Of a stretch of DNA of 64,000 nucleotides, positions 31,265-41,406 are shown piece by piece. The position numbers were made by a program, and so were the translations under genes. The stretch comes from Mycobacterium sp. ELW1. GTDB taxonomy: Bacteria; Actinomycetota; Actinomycetes; Mycobacteriales; Mycobacteriaceae. A model generated the notes under the pieces. It was given only the letters and a program-made list of their open reading frames with translations. It had not been told where the DNA came from and ran no database searches. Position 1 is the first letter of the stretch, and each line of letters begins with the position of its first letter. The stretch spans positions 5,022,001-5,086,000 of the forward strand of contig NZ_CP032155.1 in assembly GCF_008329905.1 (NCBI RefSeq), in the 5' to 3' direction.

Positions 31265-31924
31265 GTGCTCAAGGTGTTCCTTGTCGACGACCACGAAGTC
31301 GTGCGCCGCGGTCTGGCGGACCTTCTCAGCGCCGATCCCGAACTGACGGTGGTCGGCGAGGCGGCGACGATGGCCGAGGCACTGGCACGTATCCCCGCCG
31401 CCGCACCCGATGTCGCCGTGCTGGATGTCCGGTTGCCCGACGGCAGCGGGATCGATCTGTGCCGGGATCTGCTGGCCGCCAACGACGACCTGCGTTGCCT
31501 CATCCTGACGGCGTTCACCGACGAGCAGTCCATGCTCGACGCGATCCTGGCCGGTGCCAGCGGCTACGTGGTCAAGGACATCCGCGGCATGGCGCTCGCC
31601 GAGGCGATCAAGACCGTCGGAAGCGGAAAGTCGTTGTTGGACAACCGCGCCGCGGCCGCCCTGATGTCACGTCTGCGCAGGGACACCGAGCAAGATGAGC
31701 GGTTACGGGACCTGTCGTCCACCGAACGCACACTGCTGCAACTGTTGGGCGAGGGCCTGACCAACCGGGAGATCGGCCAGCGGATGTTCCTGGCCGAGAA
31801 GACCGTGAAGAATTACGTCTCGCGGCTGCTGCTCAAGCTCGGCTTCGCCGGGCGCACCCAGGCCGCGCTCTTCGCCGCCGAGAACCTGCGCCGCCACGAG
31901 GCCGGCCCGGTGGTGACGCCCTAG
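31265..31924 (+). CDS. devR: DosR/DevR-like response regulator
   Basis: 219 residues, NarL/LuxR-type response regulator very close to DosR/DevR, the hypoxia/NO dormancy regulator. Receiver residues are Asp8-Asp9, phosphoacceptor Asp54, Thr82 and Lys104. The DNA-binding helix [13 protein letters not shown] has Lys179, Lys182 and Asn183, as in DosR, and Thr198 is kept. The second helix-10 threonine (T205 in DosR) is alanine here. No DosS/DosT kinase is adjacent. Start GTG 31265. It may be DosR itself or a paralogue. Confidence 0.88.
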   Translation: MLKVFLVDDHEVVRRGLADLLSADPELTVVGEAATMAEALARIPAAAPDVAVLDVRLPDGSGIDLCRDLLAANDDLRCLILTAFTDEQSMLDAILAGASGYVVKDIRGMALAEAIKTVGSGKSLLDNRAAAALMSRLRRDTEQDERLRDLSSTERTLLQLLGEGLTNREIGQRMFLAEKTVKNYVSRLLLKLGFAGRTQAALFAAENLRRHEAGPVVTP

Positions 31925-31925
31925 G

Positions 31926-32153
31926 TCAGACGGAGATCTCGACAGCGGGTTGCAGAACGAACGTCGCGCGGCAGGACCGTTCGACGAACAGCGGCACGAA
32001 CTCGCGGATCCTGGCGTCGTCGAACCGGCGGTAGGTACTGTCCACCGTCTCGGTGATGATGTGGTCCGGTACGTACGGGAACGATTCGGTCAGGCGGCTG
32101 ACGACCTGATCGATCTGGCGCTGCTCTTCAGCACGTTCCACGCCGGACATCAT
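31926..32153 (-). CDS. Three-helix-bundle dimerisation domain protein
   Basis: 75 residues. The pattern I-D-Q-V-V-S-R-L-T-E-S-F-P-Y-V-P-D-H-I-I-T-E-T-V, then R-F-D-D-A-R-I-R-E-F-V-P-L-F-V-E-R, is the small actinobacterial three-helix bundle with a conserved proline turn. Such proteins are frequent beside DosR-type genes in mycobacteria. Two adjacent ATGs (32153, 32150) are possible starts. Function unknown. Confidence 0.75.
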   Translation of the reverse strand: MMSGVERAEEQRQIDQVVSRLTESFPYVPDHIITETVDSTYRRFDDARIREFVPLFVERSCRATFVLQPAVEISV

Positions 32154-32293
32154 CGGACGAAATACGCGGTTTGCGCAACTATCGGCACCACGGCGGATGA
32201 CGGCCGGGTAGCGGGTTGATGAACAGCGAGCGGTGACCGTTGTGTCGTTCCACCCGGTGCGCGCGCAGTCATCCGGTCGGATACAGTTCGGCC

Positions 32294-32671
32294 GTGACCT
32301 CACCGAGCAATGTGGACGCAGGCGACCAGACGCCCGAGTCCGCGAATCGCCTTCAGGCCGAACATCTCCGGGAGATGCTGCTGGCCCAGTGTGAGCAACT
32401 CGACGCTGACCTGGCCACCTACGGCTCGGCGCTCGAGCGTTACCAGCGGCGCGGTGAGCAGACGCAGGCGCGGCGGATTCGCGGCATGATCCGCGCCGCC
32501 GAACGCGAGCGTCGCTCGGTGCAGGATCTGATCGCCGGGCTGGAGTGCCGGTTCCTGGTCACGGAGACCGCACGCAGCGAACAGGCCCGGCGCCTCCCCG
32601 GCCTGGCCGCCCGCCAGAGCGCGCCTCGCGTCCATCCGTACCCGACGCCGCACCGGGTCATCAGGAACTGA
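32294..32671 (+). CDS. Helical hypothetical protein
   Basis: 125 residues from GTG 32294, rich in Glu, Arg and Gln (HLREMLLAQCEQLDADLATY, RYQRRGEQTQARRIRGMIRA, EARSVQDLIAG-like helix). Probably a coiled coil. No signal peptide, membrane segment or catalytic motif. It converges on the SRPBCC gene with 6 bp between stops. Confidence 0.6.
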   Translation: MTSPSNVDAGDQTPESANRLQAEHLREMLLAQCEQLDADLATYGSALERYQRRGEQTQARRIRGMIRAAERERRSVQDLIAGLECRFLVTETARSEQARRLPGLAARQSAPRVHPYPTPHRVIRN

Positions 32672-32677
32672 TCCGCG

Positions 32678-33124
32678 TCAGGACGGACTGAAGACCTCGA
32701 CGAAGCGGTTCAGCGACTCCTTGATGTCGCCCTTCAGCGCGCCGGCCACGACCATGCCGATCGGCCCGAACAGTGCCGCGCCGCCCAGGTGGACGTCCAT
32801 GGTCACCACCGAGGTGTTGGCGTCGGAGTCATTCGGCCGCACCTTGCCGATCAGCTTGACCTTGACCCCACCCACACCGGCGCCGTTGAGTGTCATCGCT
32901 TCCGGCGCCTTGAAGTGGACGATCTCCCACTTCACCCGGTTGGGCATGCCCTTGACCTCGACGATGGACTCCACGACGGTGCCCTTTTCGAGGGTCTCGG
33001 GCAGCTTGGAGCGCCACACCCGGTGGATGGTCAGCCAGTCCTTGTAGCGCGAGAGGTCGGAGGCGTGCTGCCACGCCTGCTCGGGCGGTAATGGAACGTC
33101 AACGGATACAGAGAGTTTCGCCAT
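32678..33124 (-). CDS. SRPBCC-fold toxin-like protein (Rv0910-like)
   Basis: 148 residues, START/Bet v 1-like fold with a hydrophobic cavity (LSVSVDVPLPPEQAWQHASD, LSRYKDWLTIHRVWRSKLPE, VVAGALKGDIKESLNRFVEV). It follows a small MT0933-type antitoxin by 3 bp. In M. tuberculosis Rv0909-Rv0910 is described as a toxin-antitoxin pair with an SRPBCC toxin. Mechanism unclear; a lipid or ligand-binding role is also possible. Confidence 0.82.
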   Translation of the reverse strand: MAKLSVSVDVPLPPEQAWQHASDLSRYKDWLTIHRVWRSKLPETLEKGTVVESIVEVKGMPNRVKWEIVHFKAPEAMTLNGAGVGGVKVKLIGKVRPNDSDANTSVVTMDVHLGGAALFGPIGMVVAGALKGDIKESLNRFVEVFSPS

Positions 33125-33127
33125 AAG

Positions 33128-33334
33128 TCAGCTTGGTTCGTCGCCCTTGTCGGTGCGGTTGGACTCGACGTAGTTTTTGGCGGCATCCTGCACCTTGTCG
33201 ACGGTGCTGGAGTACTTGCCCTGCGTCTTCTGGTCGATGATGTCGCCGGCCTTGTCGATGGCCTGGCCCACCTTGTCGGCATTCTCACCCAAGACTTCCT
33301 TGGTCTTGCCGAGGGCTTTGTCGAGGAATCCCAT
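33128..33334 (-). CDS. MT0933-like antitoxin (Rv0909-like)
   Basis: 68 residues, amphipathic and highly charged (M-G-F-L-D-K-A-L-G-K-T-K-E-V-L-G, then VGQAIDKAGDIIDQKTQGKY). The M-G-x-x-D-K start and repeated D-K-A-x-D/G pattern define the MT0933 family annotated as antitoxin. It lies 3 bp from both ctpE and the SRPBCC gene, so the three are one transcript. Confidence 0.82.
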   Translation of the reverse strand: MGFLDKALGKTKEVLGENADKVGQAIDKAGDIIDQKTQGKYSSTVDKVQDAAKNYVESNRTDKGDEPS

Positions 33335-33337
33335 CGG

Positions 33338-35740
33338 TCAATCTTGCACCGTGGGCTCGGTCCGCCACAACATCCGCGGTTCGCCCAGCACCCGCCCCTG
33401 CACCCACCAGGCCACCTCGACCAGGCCGGCGGCAAGCAACCCCATCGCCAGGCCGGTCGAGGTGACCTCCAGGTTGGAGGGATCGAGCATGAACGCCGTA
33501 CGCGCCGCCGGTATGGCGAAGATCACCACATAGGCCAGTCCCGAGGCGGCCACCAGCGCCACCCGCCACCACTGGTAGGGCCGGGCGACCACCGCGAGCA
33601 CCCACACCGCCCCCATCAGCAGGGTGATCAACGCGGCGGTCGAGGCCTGGGTTTGCTCGGTCACAGTCGCGTCGGTCTTGTGATTGGCGATCAGGTAGGA
33701 CGTGTAGGTCATCACGCCGATCACCACCCCGGACGGCAGCGCCGAGGTCATCACGCGCCGCACGAACCCGGTGCGAGCGCGCTCGCTGTTGGGCGCCAGC
33801 GACAGGATGAAGGCCGGGATGCCGATGGTGAACCACGCCGCGATCGTCACGTGGATCGGCTGGAACGGGTAGAGCAGCGAGGGCGTGCCGAACAGCTTGT
33901 GGGACAGGCCGGCCAACCCCACCAGCAGGGCCAGCAGCACCGAGTAGACAGTTTTGGTGAGGAACAGGTTCGAGACCCGCTCGATGTTGCCGATCGCGCG
34001 CCTGCCCTCGCCCACCACATAGGGCAAGGTGGCGAACTTGTTGTCCAGCAACACAATCTGCGCCACCGCGCGCGACGCCGGGGAGCCCGAGCCCATCGCG
34101 ACCCCGATGTCGGCATCCTTGAGCGCCAGCACGTCGTTGACGCCGTCACCGGTCATCGCGACGGTGTGGTCGCGCGACTGCAGGGCGTGCACCATGGCCC
34201 GTTTCTGGTCGGGACGCACCCGGCCGAACGTGGTGTAGGTGGCCATCGCATCGGCCAAGGCGTCGGCGTCCGTCGGCAGCTGGCGAGCGTCCAGGGTCTC
34301 GCCGTGCAGGCCCAGCGTCCCGGCCACCGCCCCGACCGACACCGCGTTGTCACCCGAGATCACCTTGACCGAGACATTCTGCGAGGCAAAGTATTCGAGC
34401 GTGTCTCGGGCGTCGGGCCGGACCCGCTGCTCGAGCACCACCAGCGCCACCGGGGTGACGCGGCCCGGCGCATCCGGACTGTCCACGGGCAGATCACTGG
34501 CACCGAGCAGCAGCACCCGCATACCGCGGGAACCGATCTCCTCGGCCTGCGCTGCGGTCGGCGAGTCGGGGTCCAGCAGGACGTCGGGGGCACCGATCAG
34601 CCAGTTCCCCCGCTCGCCGTAGGACACCCCGCTCCATTTCGTGGCGGACTTGAACGGTGCTGCGGCCGTTGCGGTCCAGCCCGGCGCGTGCGGATAGGCC
34701 TCGGCGACCGCCTGCATGCTGGCGTTGGGCTTGGGATCGTCGGCGGCCAGTGAGGCCAGCACGTCGGCCACCCGATGGTCGTCCCCGCTCACCGAGGTGA
34801 CGTCGGCCAGTCGCATGCCGTTCTCGGTGAGGGTGCCGGTCTTGTCCGCGCAGACCACATCGACGCGAGCCAGCCCTTCGATGGCGGGCAGTTCCTGCAC
34901 CAGACATTGCCTGCGCCCCAACCGGATCACCCCGACCGCGAACGCGATCGATGTCATCAGCACCAGGCCCTCGGGAACCATCGGCACCAGGGCGCCGACC
35001 ATCCGCAGCACCGAGTCCCGCCAGCCCACGTCCGTCGTGAACAGCTGGGTGTAGATGACCAGCAGCCCGGTGGGCCACAGAAGGTAGGTGATGAACTGCA
35101 GGATCTTGTTGATGCCGCTGCGCAGTTCGGATTTGACCAGGGTGAACTTGCTGGCCTCCTCGGCGAGCTTGGCGGCGTAGGCTTCCCGGCCCACCTTGGT
35201 GGCGCGGTAGGCGCCGGTGCCGGCGACCACGAAGCTGCCCGACATGACGGTGTCACCGGTGTGCTTGGCGATCGCGTCGGCCTCGCCGGTGAGCAGCGAC
35301 TCGTCGACCTCGAGATTGGCGGCCTCGAGCAGTTCGCCGTCGACGACGATCTGGTCTCCCGGGCCGAGCTCGATGACGTCGTCGAGCACAACCTCGTTGG
35401 GCGGCAACGGTTTTGTCCCCGTCCGACGCCGCACAGTGGGCTTGGCCTGTCCGACGATGGCCAGGTTGTCCAGCGTCTTCTTGGCACGTAGTTCCTGGAT
35501 GATGCCGATCCCGCTGTTGGCGATGATGAGCAGTCCGAACATCCCGTTGATCAGCGACCCGGTGGACAGCACGATCAGCAGCAGCACACCGAGGATGGCG
35601 TTGATGCGGGTGAACACGTTGGCCCGCACCACCTCCGCGACGCTGCGCGAGGCGCGGGTGGGCACGTCGTTGGTCTGGCCGGCCGCGATCCGGGCGGCGA
35701 CGTCGTCGGCGGACAGGCCCGCTGATACGGCGGCGGTCAT
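33338..35740 (-). CDS. ctpE: P-type cation ATPase CtpE
   Basis: 800 residues, membrane P-type ATPase. Actuator motif L-L-T-G-E-A-D (about 149-155), phosphorylation site Asp299 in D-K-T-G-T-L-T, M4 segment V-P-E-G-L-V, hinge [11 protein letters not shown], and about ten hydrophobic segments. Gene order (Rv0908-Rv0910) and length match mycobacterial CtpE, reported to transport calcium. Ion specificity is from that literature, not from the sequence. Confidence 0.92.
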   Translation of the reverse strand: MTAAVSAGLSADDVAARIAAGQTNDVPTRASRSVAEVVRANVFTRINAILGVLLLIVLSTGSLINGMFGLLIIANSGIGIIQELRAKKTLDNLAIVGQAKPTVRRRTGTKPLPPNEVVLDDVIELGPGDQIVVDGELLEAANLEVDESLLTGEADAIAKHTGDTVMSGSFVVAGTGAYRATKVGREAYAAKLAEEASKFTLVKSELRSGINKILQFITYLLWPTGLLVIYTQLFTTDVGWRDSVLRMVGALVPMVPEGLVLMTSIAFAVGVIRLGRRQCLVQELPAIEGLARVDVVCADKTGTLTENGMRLADVTSVSGDDHRVADVLASLAADDPKPNASMQAVAEAYPHAPGWTATAAAPFKSATKWSGVSYGERGNWLIGAPDVLLDPDSPTAAQAEEIGSRGMRVLLLGASDLPVDSPDAPGRVTPVALVVLEQRVRPDARDTLEYFASQNVSVKVISGDNAVSVGAVAGTLGLHGETLDARQLPTDADALADAMATYTTFGRVRPDQKRAMVHALQSRDHTVAMTGDGVNDVLALKDADIGVAMGSGSPASRAVAQIVLLDNKFATLPYVVGEGRRAIGNIERVSNLFLTKTVYSVLLALLVGLAGLSHKLFGTPSLLYPFQPIHVTIAAWFTIGIPAFILSLAPNSERARTGFVRRVMTSALPSGVVIGVMTYTSYLIANHKTDATVTEQTQASTAALITLLMGAVWVLAVVARPYQWWRVALVAASGLAYVVIFAIPAARTAFMLDPSNLEVTSTGLAMGLLAAGLVEVAWWVQGRVLGEPRMLWRTEPTVQD

Positions 35741-35768
35741 CGGTACCTCTGCTCTTCGCGCAAGCGGC

Positions 35769-37355
35769 TCATCGGAAGAAGGTCCCCATCTTGTCCTCGT
35801 CGTAGTACTCCAGCGTCAGCTTGTCGCCATCGAAGGTCGCCGTGGAAATGCTTCCGGGCGGGAAGTTCTCAGAGGGGAAGGTGAACGTGAACACGTCGCC
35901 GTCCCAGTGGCGGAGTTCGAAGGTGTCCGGCCGCGGCCCCAACGACAGCGTGAGCTTGCCGTCCTTTTCGGCGACCACTGCCGCACCCCAGTAGTCGTTG
36001 CGGTAGGTGCCGGTGTAAGTGGCGGCCGGTTGGGCCGGGACGGGGTTGGCCGGCGGTGTCTTGCCGGCGAGCGTGCCGAACGGCTTGTCCATATCGGCGA
36101 ACGCGTGGGCGTACAGCGCGCGCCAGTCCTGACGCACCTCGCCGAACTGAACCAGGTCGGCGAATTCCGCGGTCAGCGTCTCCGGGATGCCCGTGGGGGT
36201 GGCGTTGGTCAGTGCGACGATCGCGACATCGGCCGACGGGATGATCACGAAGTTGGTTGCGGCGCCGAGCTCGAAGGCCCCGGAATGGCTCAGCTGCACC
36301 CGGGCCGCGGACGTGGTGCCGACGTTGAACCCGTAGCCGTAGAAGCCGGAGCGCATCGCCGGCTCCGTCGGCGGGTTCGACACGATCTGCGGGGACACCG
36401 CGGGCAGCAGCGCGGCGGGATCGACGATGCGCTGACCGTTGTACTGTCCGTCGGCCAGCATCATCGTCAGCCAGTGGGTGAGGTCATTCACCGAGGAACT
36501 CACCCCACCGGCGGGCGCTTCGGGATCCGCGTCGCGCGTGTAGAGCGGCTTGTAGGCCCCGTCGATGCGGATGTGCGCGACCGCCTTGTCGGTCCTGGCC
36601 TCGTAGTCGGCGAACCGGGAGCTGGTCGACGCCATGCCCAGCGGCCGGTACAGCACCTCGTCGCTGAGGTCCTCCCAGGACTTGCCTGCCGCCACCGCCA
36701 CCGCCTCGGCGGCTGCGGTCAGTCCGAAGTTTGTGTATGCGTAGGAGATTCGGAACGGCGCCAGCGGAAGTTGGCGCAGCCGGTCCAGGATGTAGCGCCG
36801 GTCGTAGCCGAGGTCCTCCAGCTGATCGCCGGCGTGGTCGGGCAATCCGGAGCGGTGCGAATACAGGTCACCGACGGTGACCATCCGGGTGGCGGCCGGA
36901 TCCGACAGCGCGAACCACGGCAGTGTGTCGGCCACCGGGGTGTTCCAGCCGATGGCGTTCTGGCTGACCTGATGGGCGACGACGGTGGCGCCGATCGGCT
37001 TGGACACCGACGCCAGCTGGAACACCGTGTCCGGATCGACCTTGTTGGCGGGGTCGTCGGCGGAACGGCTACCGTCCTTCACGCCAAAGCCCTTGGCGTA
37101 CACGGTCTTACCGCCGTGCACCACCGCAACCGCCATCCCGGGGATGCCGGCGGACTTCATCAGGTCGGCGGCGATCCCGTCGAGTTTGGCGACGGCGTTG
37201 TCGACGGCGTTGTCCGGCAACGCCATGGCGGGCACCAGCGGGGGTGGTTGGTCGGAGCGCGACGGGCGCGCCTCGGGCTTGGATGCCGTGCCGCTACACG
37301 CGGTGAGCCCGGCGACCAGGGCGACGATCGCGGCACGTGCTGCCAGAGCGGTCAT
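35769..37355 (-). CDS. Serine hydrolase, beta-lactamase family lipoprotein (Rv0907-like)
   Basis: 528 residues. Lipoprotein signal peptide ([18 protein letters not shown], lipobox L-T-A-C). Penicillin-binding-like active site: S-V-S-K (nucleophile Ser and Lys, near 120), Y-T-N (near 205) and H-S-G (near 345). A C-terminal beta-barrel (about 430-528; [20 protein letters not shown]) resembles the lipocalin-like domain of esterase/D-aminopeptidase relatives. Probably a secreted esterase or peptidase. ATG 37355 or GTG 37364 may be the start. Confidence 0.87.
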   Translation of the reverse strand: MTALAARAAIVALVAGLTACSGTASKPEARPSRSDQPPPLVPAMALPDNAVDNAVAKLDGIAADLMKSAGIPGMAVAVVHGGKTVYAKGFGVKDGSRSADDPANKVDPDTVFQLASVSKPIGATVVAHQVSQNAIGWNTPVADTLPWFALSDPAATRMVTVGDLYSHRSGLPDHAGDQLEDLGYDRRYILDRLRQLPLAPFRISYAYTNFGLTAAAEAVAVAAGKSWEDLSDEVLYRPLGMASTSSRFADYEARTDKAVAHIRIDGAYKPLYTRDADPEAPAGGVSSSVNDLTHWLTMMLADGQYNGQRIVDPAALLPAVSPQIVSNPPTEPAMRSGFYGYGFNVGTTSAARVQLSHSGAFELGAATNFVIIPSADVAIVALTNATPTGIPETLTAEFADLVQFGEVRQDWRALYAHAFADMDKPFGTLAGKTPPANPVPAQPAATYTGTYRNDYWGAAVVAEKDGKLTLSLGPRPDTFELRHWDGDVFTFTFPSENFPPGSISTATFDGDKLTLEYYDEDKMGTFFR

Positions 37356-37373
37356 GGCTTGCACCGTAGTGGC

Positions 37374-38480
37374 TCACAGTTGCCACCACTTGTCTATTGC
37401 TCCCGCCGCGCCCGCCACGACCCTGCCACCCGGCCGCGGCACCGCCGCCTGCACGCCGGCCTCGTCGGCGGCCGCCAGCATCCGCTCGACCGGCTCGGCC
37501 CACGGATGGGGAGCCAGCCGGAACGTGCACCAGTGGATCGGGACCAGCAGCCCGGCATCGGTGACATCGCGGTGGGCGCGCACCGCCTCCTCCGGGTTCA
37601 TGTGGATATCCGGCCAGGACTTGTTGTAGGCCCCGATGGGCATCAACGTCAGGTCGAAGGGGCCGTGCTCGGCGCCGATGTCGGCGAAGCTGCTGGTGTA
37701 GCCGGTGTCGCCGCCGAAGTAAGCGCGGTGCTGCGGGCCGATGATCGCCCACGACGCCCACAGCGTCGTATTGCGGGACAAGAACCGGCCGGAGAAGTGC
37801 CGCGCGGGCGTGCACACCAGGGTGAGGTCCCCGATGCGGGCTTCGGCGTTCCAGTCGAGTTCGATGATGCGTTCCGGCGGGACACGCCACTGCCGCAGGT
37901 GAGCGCCGACGCCGAGCGGCACGACGAACGGCGCCCGCTGGGTGCGGACCAGCCCCAGCACGGTGTCCATGTCGAGATGGTCGTAGTGGTCGTGGCTGAT
38001 CACGACCGCGTCCAGCGCGGGCAGCGCCTCCAGCGGGGCGGGCACCGGGTGTAGCCGCTGCGGCCCGACGGTGCGCGACGGCGAGCAGCGCTCACTCCAC
38101 ACCGGATCGGTGAGCACCCGGTAGCCGTCGATCTCCAGCAGCGCCGTCGAGTGGCCCAGCCAGCTGACCGCCAGCGGCTCGGACTTGGTGGCCGCCGGCG
38201 TGACCAGCGGCACGGTGCCGGCGGGGCGGCTGGCCGAGCGGGTGGAGAACATGTCGAACAGGACGAGGCGGCTCTCCTCGGAATCCAGCCGCAGCGCGGA
38301 GGCCGGCTCCAGGTTGTGGAACACCCCCTCGCGGTAGTTGGGCGAGGCGTCGGCGACCGGCCTGATGTCGGCGGGCCCGGCCCCCAGCGAGGCGGGGGCG
38401 TCGTTGAGGGCGCGTAGCAGCCATCCGCCGCCGGCCAGCGACGCGGTCCCGGCGGCCAGGCGCACTGCGGCCCTCAACAT
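37374..38480 (-). CDS. Metallo-beta-lactamase fold hydrolase (Rv0906-like, NAPE-PLD type)
   Basis: 368 residues. N-terminal hydrophobic segment (LRAAVRLAAGTASLAGGGWL), then an MBL domain with S-H-D-H-Y-D-H (zinc site), P-A-R-H-F-S-G, F-G-G-D-T-G-Y and L-V-P-I-H-W. This pattern matches the UlaG/NAPE-phospholipase D branch that cleaves phosphodiester or lactone bonds. ATG 38480 is one base from the echA6 stop. Substrate unknown. Confidence 0.88.
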   Translation of the reverse strand: MLRAAVRLAAGTASLAGGGWLLRALNDAPASLGAGPADIRPVADASPNYREGVFHNLEPASALRLDSEESRLVLFDMFSTRSASRPAGTVPLVTPAATKSEPLAVSWLGHSTALLEIDGYRVLTDPVWSERCSPSRTVGPQRLHPVPAPLEALPALDAVVISHDHYDHLDMDTVLGLVRTQRAPFVVPLGVGAHLRQWRVPPERIIELDWNAEARIGDLTLVCTPARHFSGRFLSRNTTLWASWAIIGPQHRAYFGGDTGYTSSFADIGAEHGPFDLTLMPIGAYNKSWPDIHMNPEEAVRAHRDVTDAGLLVPIHWCTFRLAPHPWAEPVERMLAAADEAGVQAAVPRPGGRVVAGAAGAIDKWWQL

Positions 38481-38481
38481 G

Positions 38482-39213
38482 TCAGGCGCCCGTGAACTTG
38501 GCGGGCCGCTTCTCGATGCGCGCCACCTGGGCTTCGATGACATCCTGGCTGCCCCACGCTTTGTCGAACAGTTCCTTGTGGGTGGGCCCCTGCTCCTCGT
38601 ACGCGCCGTCGTCGTTGAGCACCCGCTTGGACGCCTGCAGCGACAGCGGCGCCAGCCCGGCGATCTCCTGCGCCCAGGACTGGGCGTCGGCCAGGTCACC
38701 GAGCCGGTTGGCCATCCCGGTCATCAACGCCGTGTCGGCGTCCAGGCGTTCGGCGCCCAGCAGCATGCCGCGGGCCCGCCCGTAACCGGCCAGCGAGGAC
38801 AGCCGTCGGACACTCCAGTTGTCCAGCGCCAGACCGTATTTCGCGATCGGGAACTGGAAGTAGGCGCCGGGAGCAACCACTCGAAGGTCGCAGATCATCG
38901 CGAGCTGCACACCGGCACCGATCGCGGGACCGTTGATGGCGGCGATCACCGGCATCGGCGCGGCGTCGATCGACTTGTTCAGCGCGATGGCCTTGTCCGG
39001 GAAATCGGCGGCGAACACGTCTCCGGACAGATCTGCGCCCGCGCAGAACACGGTGCCCTGCCCGGTCAGCACGATTGCGCGGACATCGTCGGCGGCGGCC
39101 TTCTCGACCGCTTCCCGCAGCGTGTCGACGAGTTCGGAGTTGAGTGCGTTGCGTCGCTCCGGACGCTGCAGCTCGATGGTGGTCACATCCCCCACGCGGT
39201 TGATACCGATCAT
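38482..39213 (-). CDS. echA6: Enoyl-CoA hydratase family protein EchA6
   Basis: 243 residues, crotonase fold ([60 protein letters not shown]). The oxyanion-hole segments are clear. EchA6 of M. tuberculosis binds acyl-CoA and serves mycolic acid synthesis rather than acting as a hydratase. Assigned by synteny with accD3 and the Rv0906-like gene. Divergent from accD3 with 33 bp between starts. Confidence 0.88.
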   Translation of the reverse strand: MIGINRVGDVTTIELQRPERRNALNSELVDTLREAVEKAAADDVRAIVLTGQGTVFCAGADLSGDVFAADFPDKAIALNKSIDAAPMPVIAAINGPAIGAGVQLAMICDLRVVAPGAYFQFPIAKYGLALDNWSVRRLSSLAGYGRARGMLLGAERLDADTALMTGMANRLGDLADAQSWAQEIAGLAPLSLQASKRVLNDDGAYEEQGPTHKELFDKAWGSQDVIEAQVARIEKRPAKFTGA

Positions 39214-39246
39214 GGTTCGAGGGTACTGGCCGGATAGTGTCGTCGC

Positions 39247-40719
39247 GTGAGCCGGATCGGGGCTGCCGAACTACGCGACGCCGCACTGGACCCTGGTTCC
39301 TTCCGGAGCTGGGACAGCGCGCCGCTGGATGTGGGCGCCGACGCCGCCTACGCCGGTGAGCTCGAACAGGCCCGCGCCAAGACCGGCTTCGACGAGGCGG
39401 TGCTGACCGGCGAAGGCACCGTCCACGGCCGCCGGGTCGCCGTCGTGGCCTGCGAATTCGACTTCCTCGCCGGGTCCATCGGGGTGGCTGCCGCCGAACG
39501 CGTCACCGCGGCGATCGAACGTGCGACCGCCGAGAAATTGCCGCTGCTGGCGTCGCCGAGTTCGGGTGGCACCCGCATGCAGGAGGGCACCGTCGCGTTC
39601 CTGCAGATGGTGAAGATCGCCGCGGCCGTCACCCAGCACAAACGGGCGCACCTGCCGTACCTGGTGTACCTGCGGCATCCGACGACCGGCGGGGTGTTCG
39701 CGTCCTGGGGCTCGTTGGGCCACATCACCGCCGCGCAGCCCGGTGCGCTGATCGGTTTTCTCGGGCCTCGGGTGTACGAGCAGCTGTACGGCGAACCGTT
39801 CCCGCCGGGCGTGCAGACAGCGGAGAACCTGTTGCGGCACGGCGTAATTGACGCGGTTGTTGGCATCGAGGCACTGCGCGTGACGTTGGACCGGGCGCTG
39901 CGGGTCATCACCGACGCCCCGGGCCCTCCGCCGGCGGCGCTGCCCGACGAGCCGATCCCGGACGTCCCGGCCTGGGAGTCGGTCGTCGCATCGCGGCGTC
40001 CGGACCGGCCCGGGGTGAGCTGGCTACTGCGCGAAGGCGCGACGGACCGGGTGCCGCTGTCCGGCACACACGGCGATGCGGCCACCACGGCGCTGGCTCT
40101 GGCCCGGTTCGGTGATCAGCCTGCCGTCGTCGTCGGTCAGCAGCGTGTGATCGGTGGTGTCGTCGGCCCGGCCGCCCTGCGGGAAGCCCGCCGCGGCATG
40201 GCCCTGGCCGCTGGGCTGCGGCTGCCGCTGGTGCTGGTGATCGACACCGCCGGGCCTGCGCTGTCGGCGGAGGCCGAACAGGACGGCCTGGCCGGTGAGA
40301 TCGCCCGCTGCCTGTCGGATCTGGTCATGCTGGACACCCCGACGGTGTCGGTGCTGCTCGGCCAGGGCAGCGGCGGCCCCGCGCTGGCGATGGTTCCGGC
40401 CGACCGGGTGCTGGCCGCCCAGCACGGCTGGCTGGCGCCGCTGCCACCGGAAGGCGCCAGCGCCATCGTGTTCCGCGACACCGACCACGCCCCGGAACTT
40501 GCTGCGGCACAAGGTGTCCGGTCACTCGACTTGTTGCACAACGGCATCGTCGACGCGATCGTGCCCGAGCATCCCGACGCCGCCGACGAGCCGGTGGAGT
40601 TCGCACGCCGGTTGTCTGTGGCGATCGCACGCGAAATCCATGATCTGCGCGAGACCCCCGCGGAGCAGCGGTACGCCGCCCGGCTGGCGCGTTACCGGCG
40701 AATCGGCTTGCCCCACTAA
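39247..40719 (+). CDS. accD3: Acyl-CoA carboxylase carboxyltransferase AccD3-like
   Basis: 490 residues with both carboxyltransferase halves in one chain: N-terminal (about 40-225; [40 protein letters not shown]) and C-terminal (about 265-480; [40 protein letters not shown]). The G-G and G-S-G-G oxyanion loops are intact. Start GTG 39247. It would use biotin carrier and AccA subunits encoded elsewhere. Synteny agrees with Rv0904c. Confidence 0.87.
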   Translation: MSRIGAAELRDAALDPGSFRSWDSAPLDVGADAAYAGELEQARAKTGFDEAVLTGEGTVHGRRVAVVACEFDFLAGSIGVAAAERVTAAIERATAEKLPLLASPSSGGTRMQEGTVAFLQMVKIAAAVTQHKRAHLPYLVYLRHPTTGGVFASWGSLGHITAAQPGALIGFLGPRVYEQLYGEPFPPGVQTAENLLRHGVIDAVVGIEALRVTLDRALRVITDAPGPPPAALPDEPIPDVPAWESVVASRRPDRPGVSWLLREGATDRVPLSGTHGDAATTALALARFGDQPAVVVGQQRVIGGVVGPAALREARRGMALAAGLRLPLVLVIDTAGPALSAEAEQDGLAGEIARCLSDLVMLDTPTVSVLLGQGSGGPALAMVPADRVLAAQHGWLAPLPPEGASAIVFRDTDHAPELAAAQGVRSLDLLHNGIVDAIVPEHPDAADEPVEFARRLSVAIAREIHDLRETPAEQRYAARLARYRRIGLPH

Positions 40720-40735
40720 GGATTCGACACGGACA

Positions 40736-41332
40736 CTACCGCGATGACGGTCGCAGCAGGGTCACAACGGCCTCGGTGATCGCCCCGAGGTCCTTCTTGG
40801 CGGCCGGGTTGTTCGTCGAGGTGCTGTTGAGCGCACCGACCACCAGGTCTCGCACAGTTCTGAGGTTGACGTCCGTGCGCACCACACCGGCTTGCTGCCC
40901 GCGTTCGAGGACGCCCTGCCAGACTCGCGCGAACCGGCGCTCATGGACCAGGTGCGCGGAGCGCAGGTGCGGCGGGAGTGTGTCGACCATCCGCACCACG
41001 GCGGCAGCGCGGTCGTCGCTGGCATGCAGCGCATCCAGGTGTCCACGGATCGCAGCCCGGAGCCGATCGAGTTCCGATGCACCCTCCGGCACCGCAGCGA
41101 TGGCCGCCTCCAAAGCGGCCCGCGCGGACTCCACACCATCGACCAAAGTCGCGGCGACGAGGTCGTCCTTTGTCCGGAAGTGGAAGTAGATACTCCCCAC
41201 CTGCAGGTCGGCCGCGCCGGCGATCCGGCGCAGGCTCGCCCCGCCATACCCGTGCTGGGCGAAAACCCCGGCCGACGCGTCCAGAATGCGGCGCCGGGTC
41301 CGGGCGGCCTTGCCGTCGACTTCCTCCATCAC
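40736..41332 (-). CDS. TetR-family repressor
   Basis: 198 residues. N-terminal helix-turn-helix (RRRILDASAGVFAQHGYGGA, LRRIAGAADLQVGSIYFHFR) and an all-helical ligand domain. It is divergent from an acyl-CoA dehydrogenase gene, with two palindromic operators in the 74-bp gap, so it probably represses that gene and itself. The ligand may be an acyl-CoA by analogy. Confidence 0.9.
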   Translation of the reverse strand: MMEEVDGKAARTRRRILDASAGVFAQHGYGGASLRRIAGAADLQVGSIYFHFRTKDDLVAATLVDGVESARAALEAAIAAVPEGASELDRLRAAIRGHLDALHASDDRAAAVVRMVDTLPPHLRSAHLVHERRFARVWQGVLERGQQAGVVRTDVNLRTVRDLVVGALNSTSTNNPAAKKDLGAITEAVVTLLRPSSR

Positions 41333-41340
41333 CCCACCCT

Positions 41341-41390
41341 ATCGAATCGGACGATCGTCCGATTCGATATATTCGGACAATCGTCCGAAT
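41341..41390. promoter_or_regulatory. Tandem TetR operators
   Basis: Site 1 (41341-41368) is a perfect 28-bp palindrome with core TCGGACGATCGTCCGA. Site 2 (41371-41390) has core TCGGACAATCGTCCGA, differing at one base. The centres are 26 bp apart. They begin 8 bp upstream of the repressor start and end 16 bp from the acyl-CoA dehydrogenase ATG. Confidence 0.85.
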
Positions 41391-41406
41391 CGAGGGAGAG
41401 AGACCC

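Noticed and set aside
35217..38054. A 945-codon open frame on the plus strand
   Set aside because: It lies opposite ctpE, the serine hydrolase and the MBL hydrolase, which have clear domains. Its translation is His/Arg/Gly-rich, typical of an antisense shadow in high-GC DNA.
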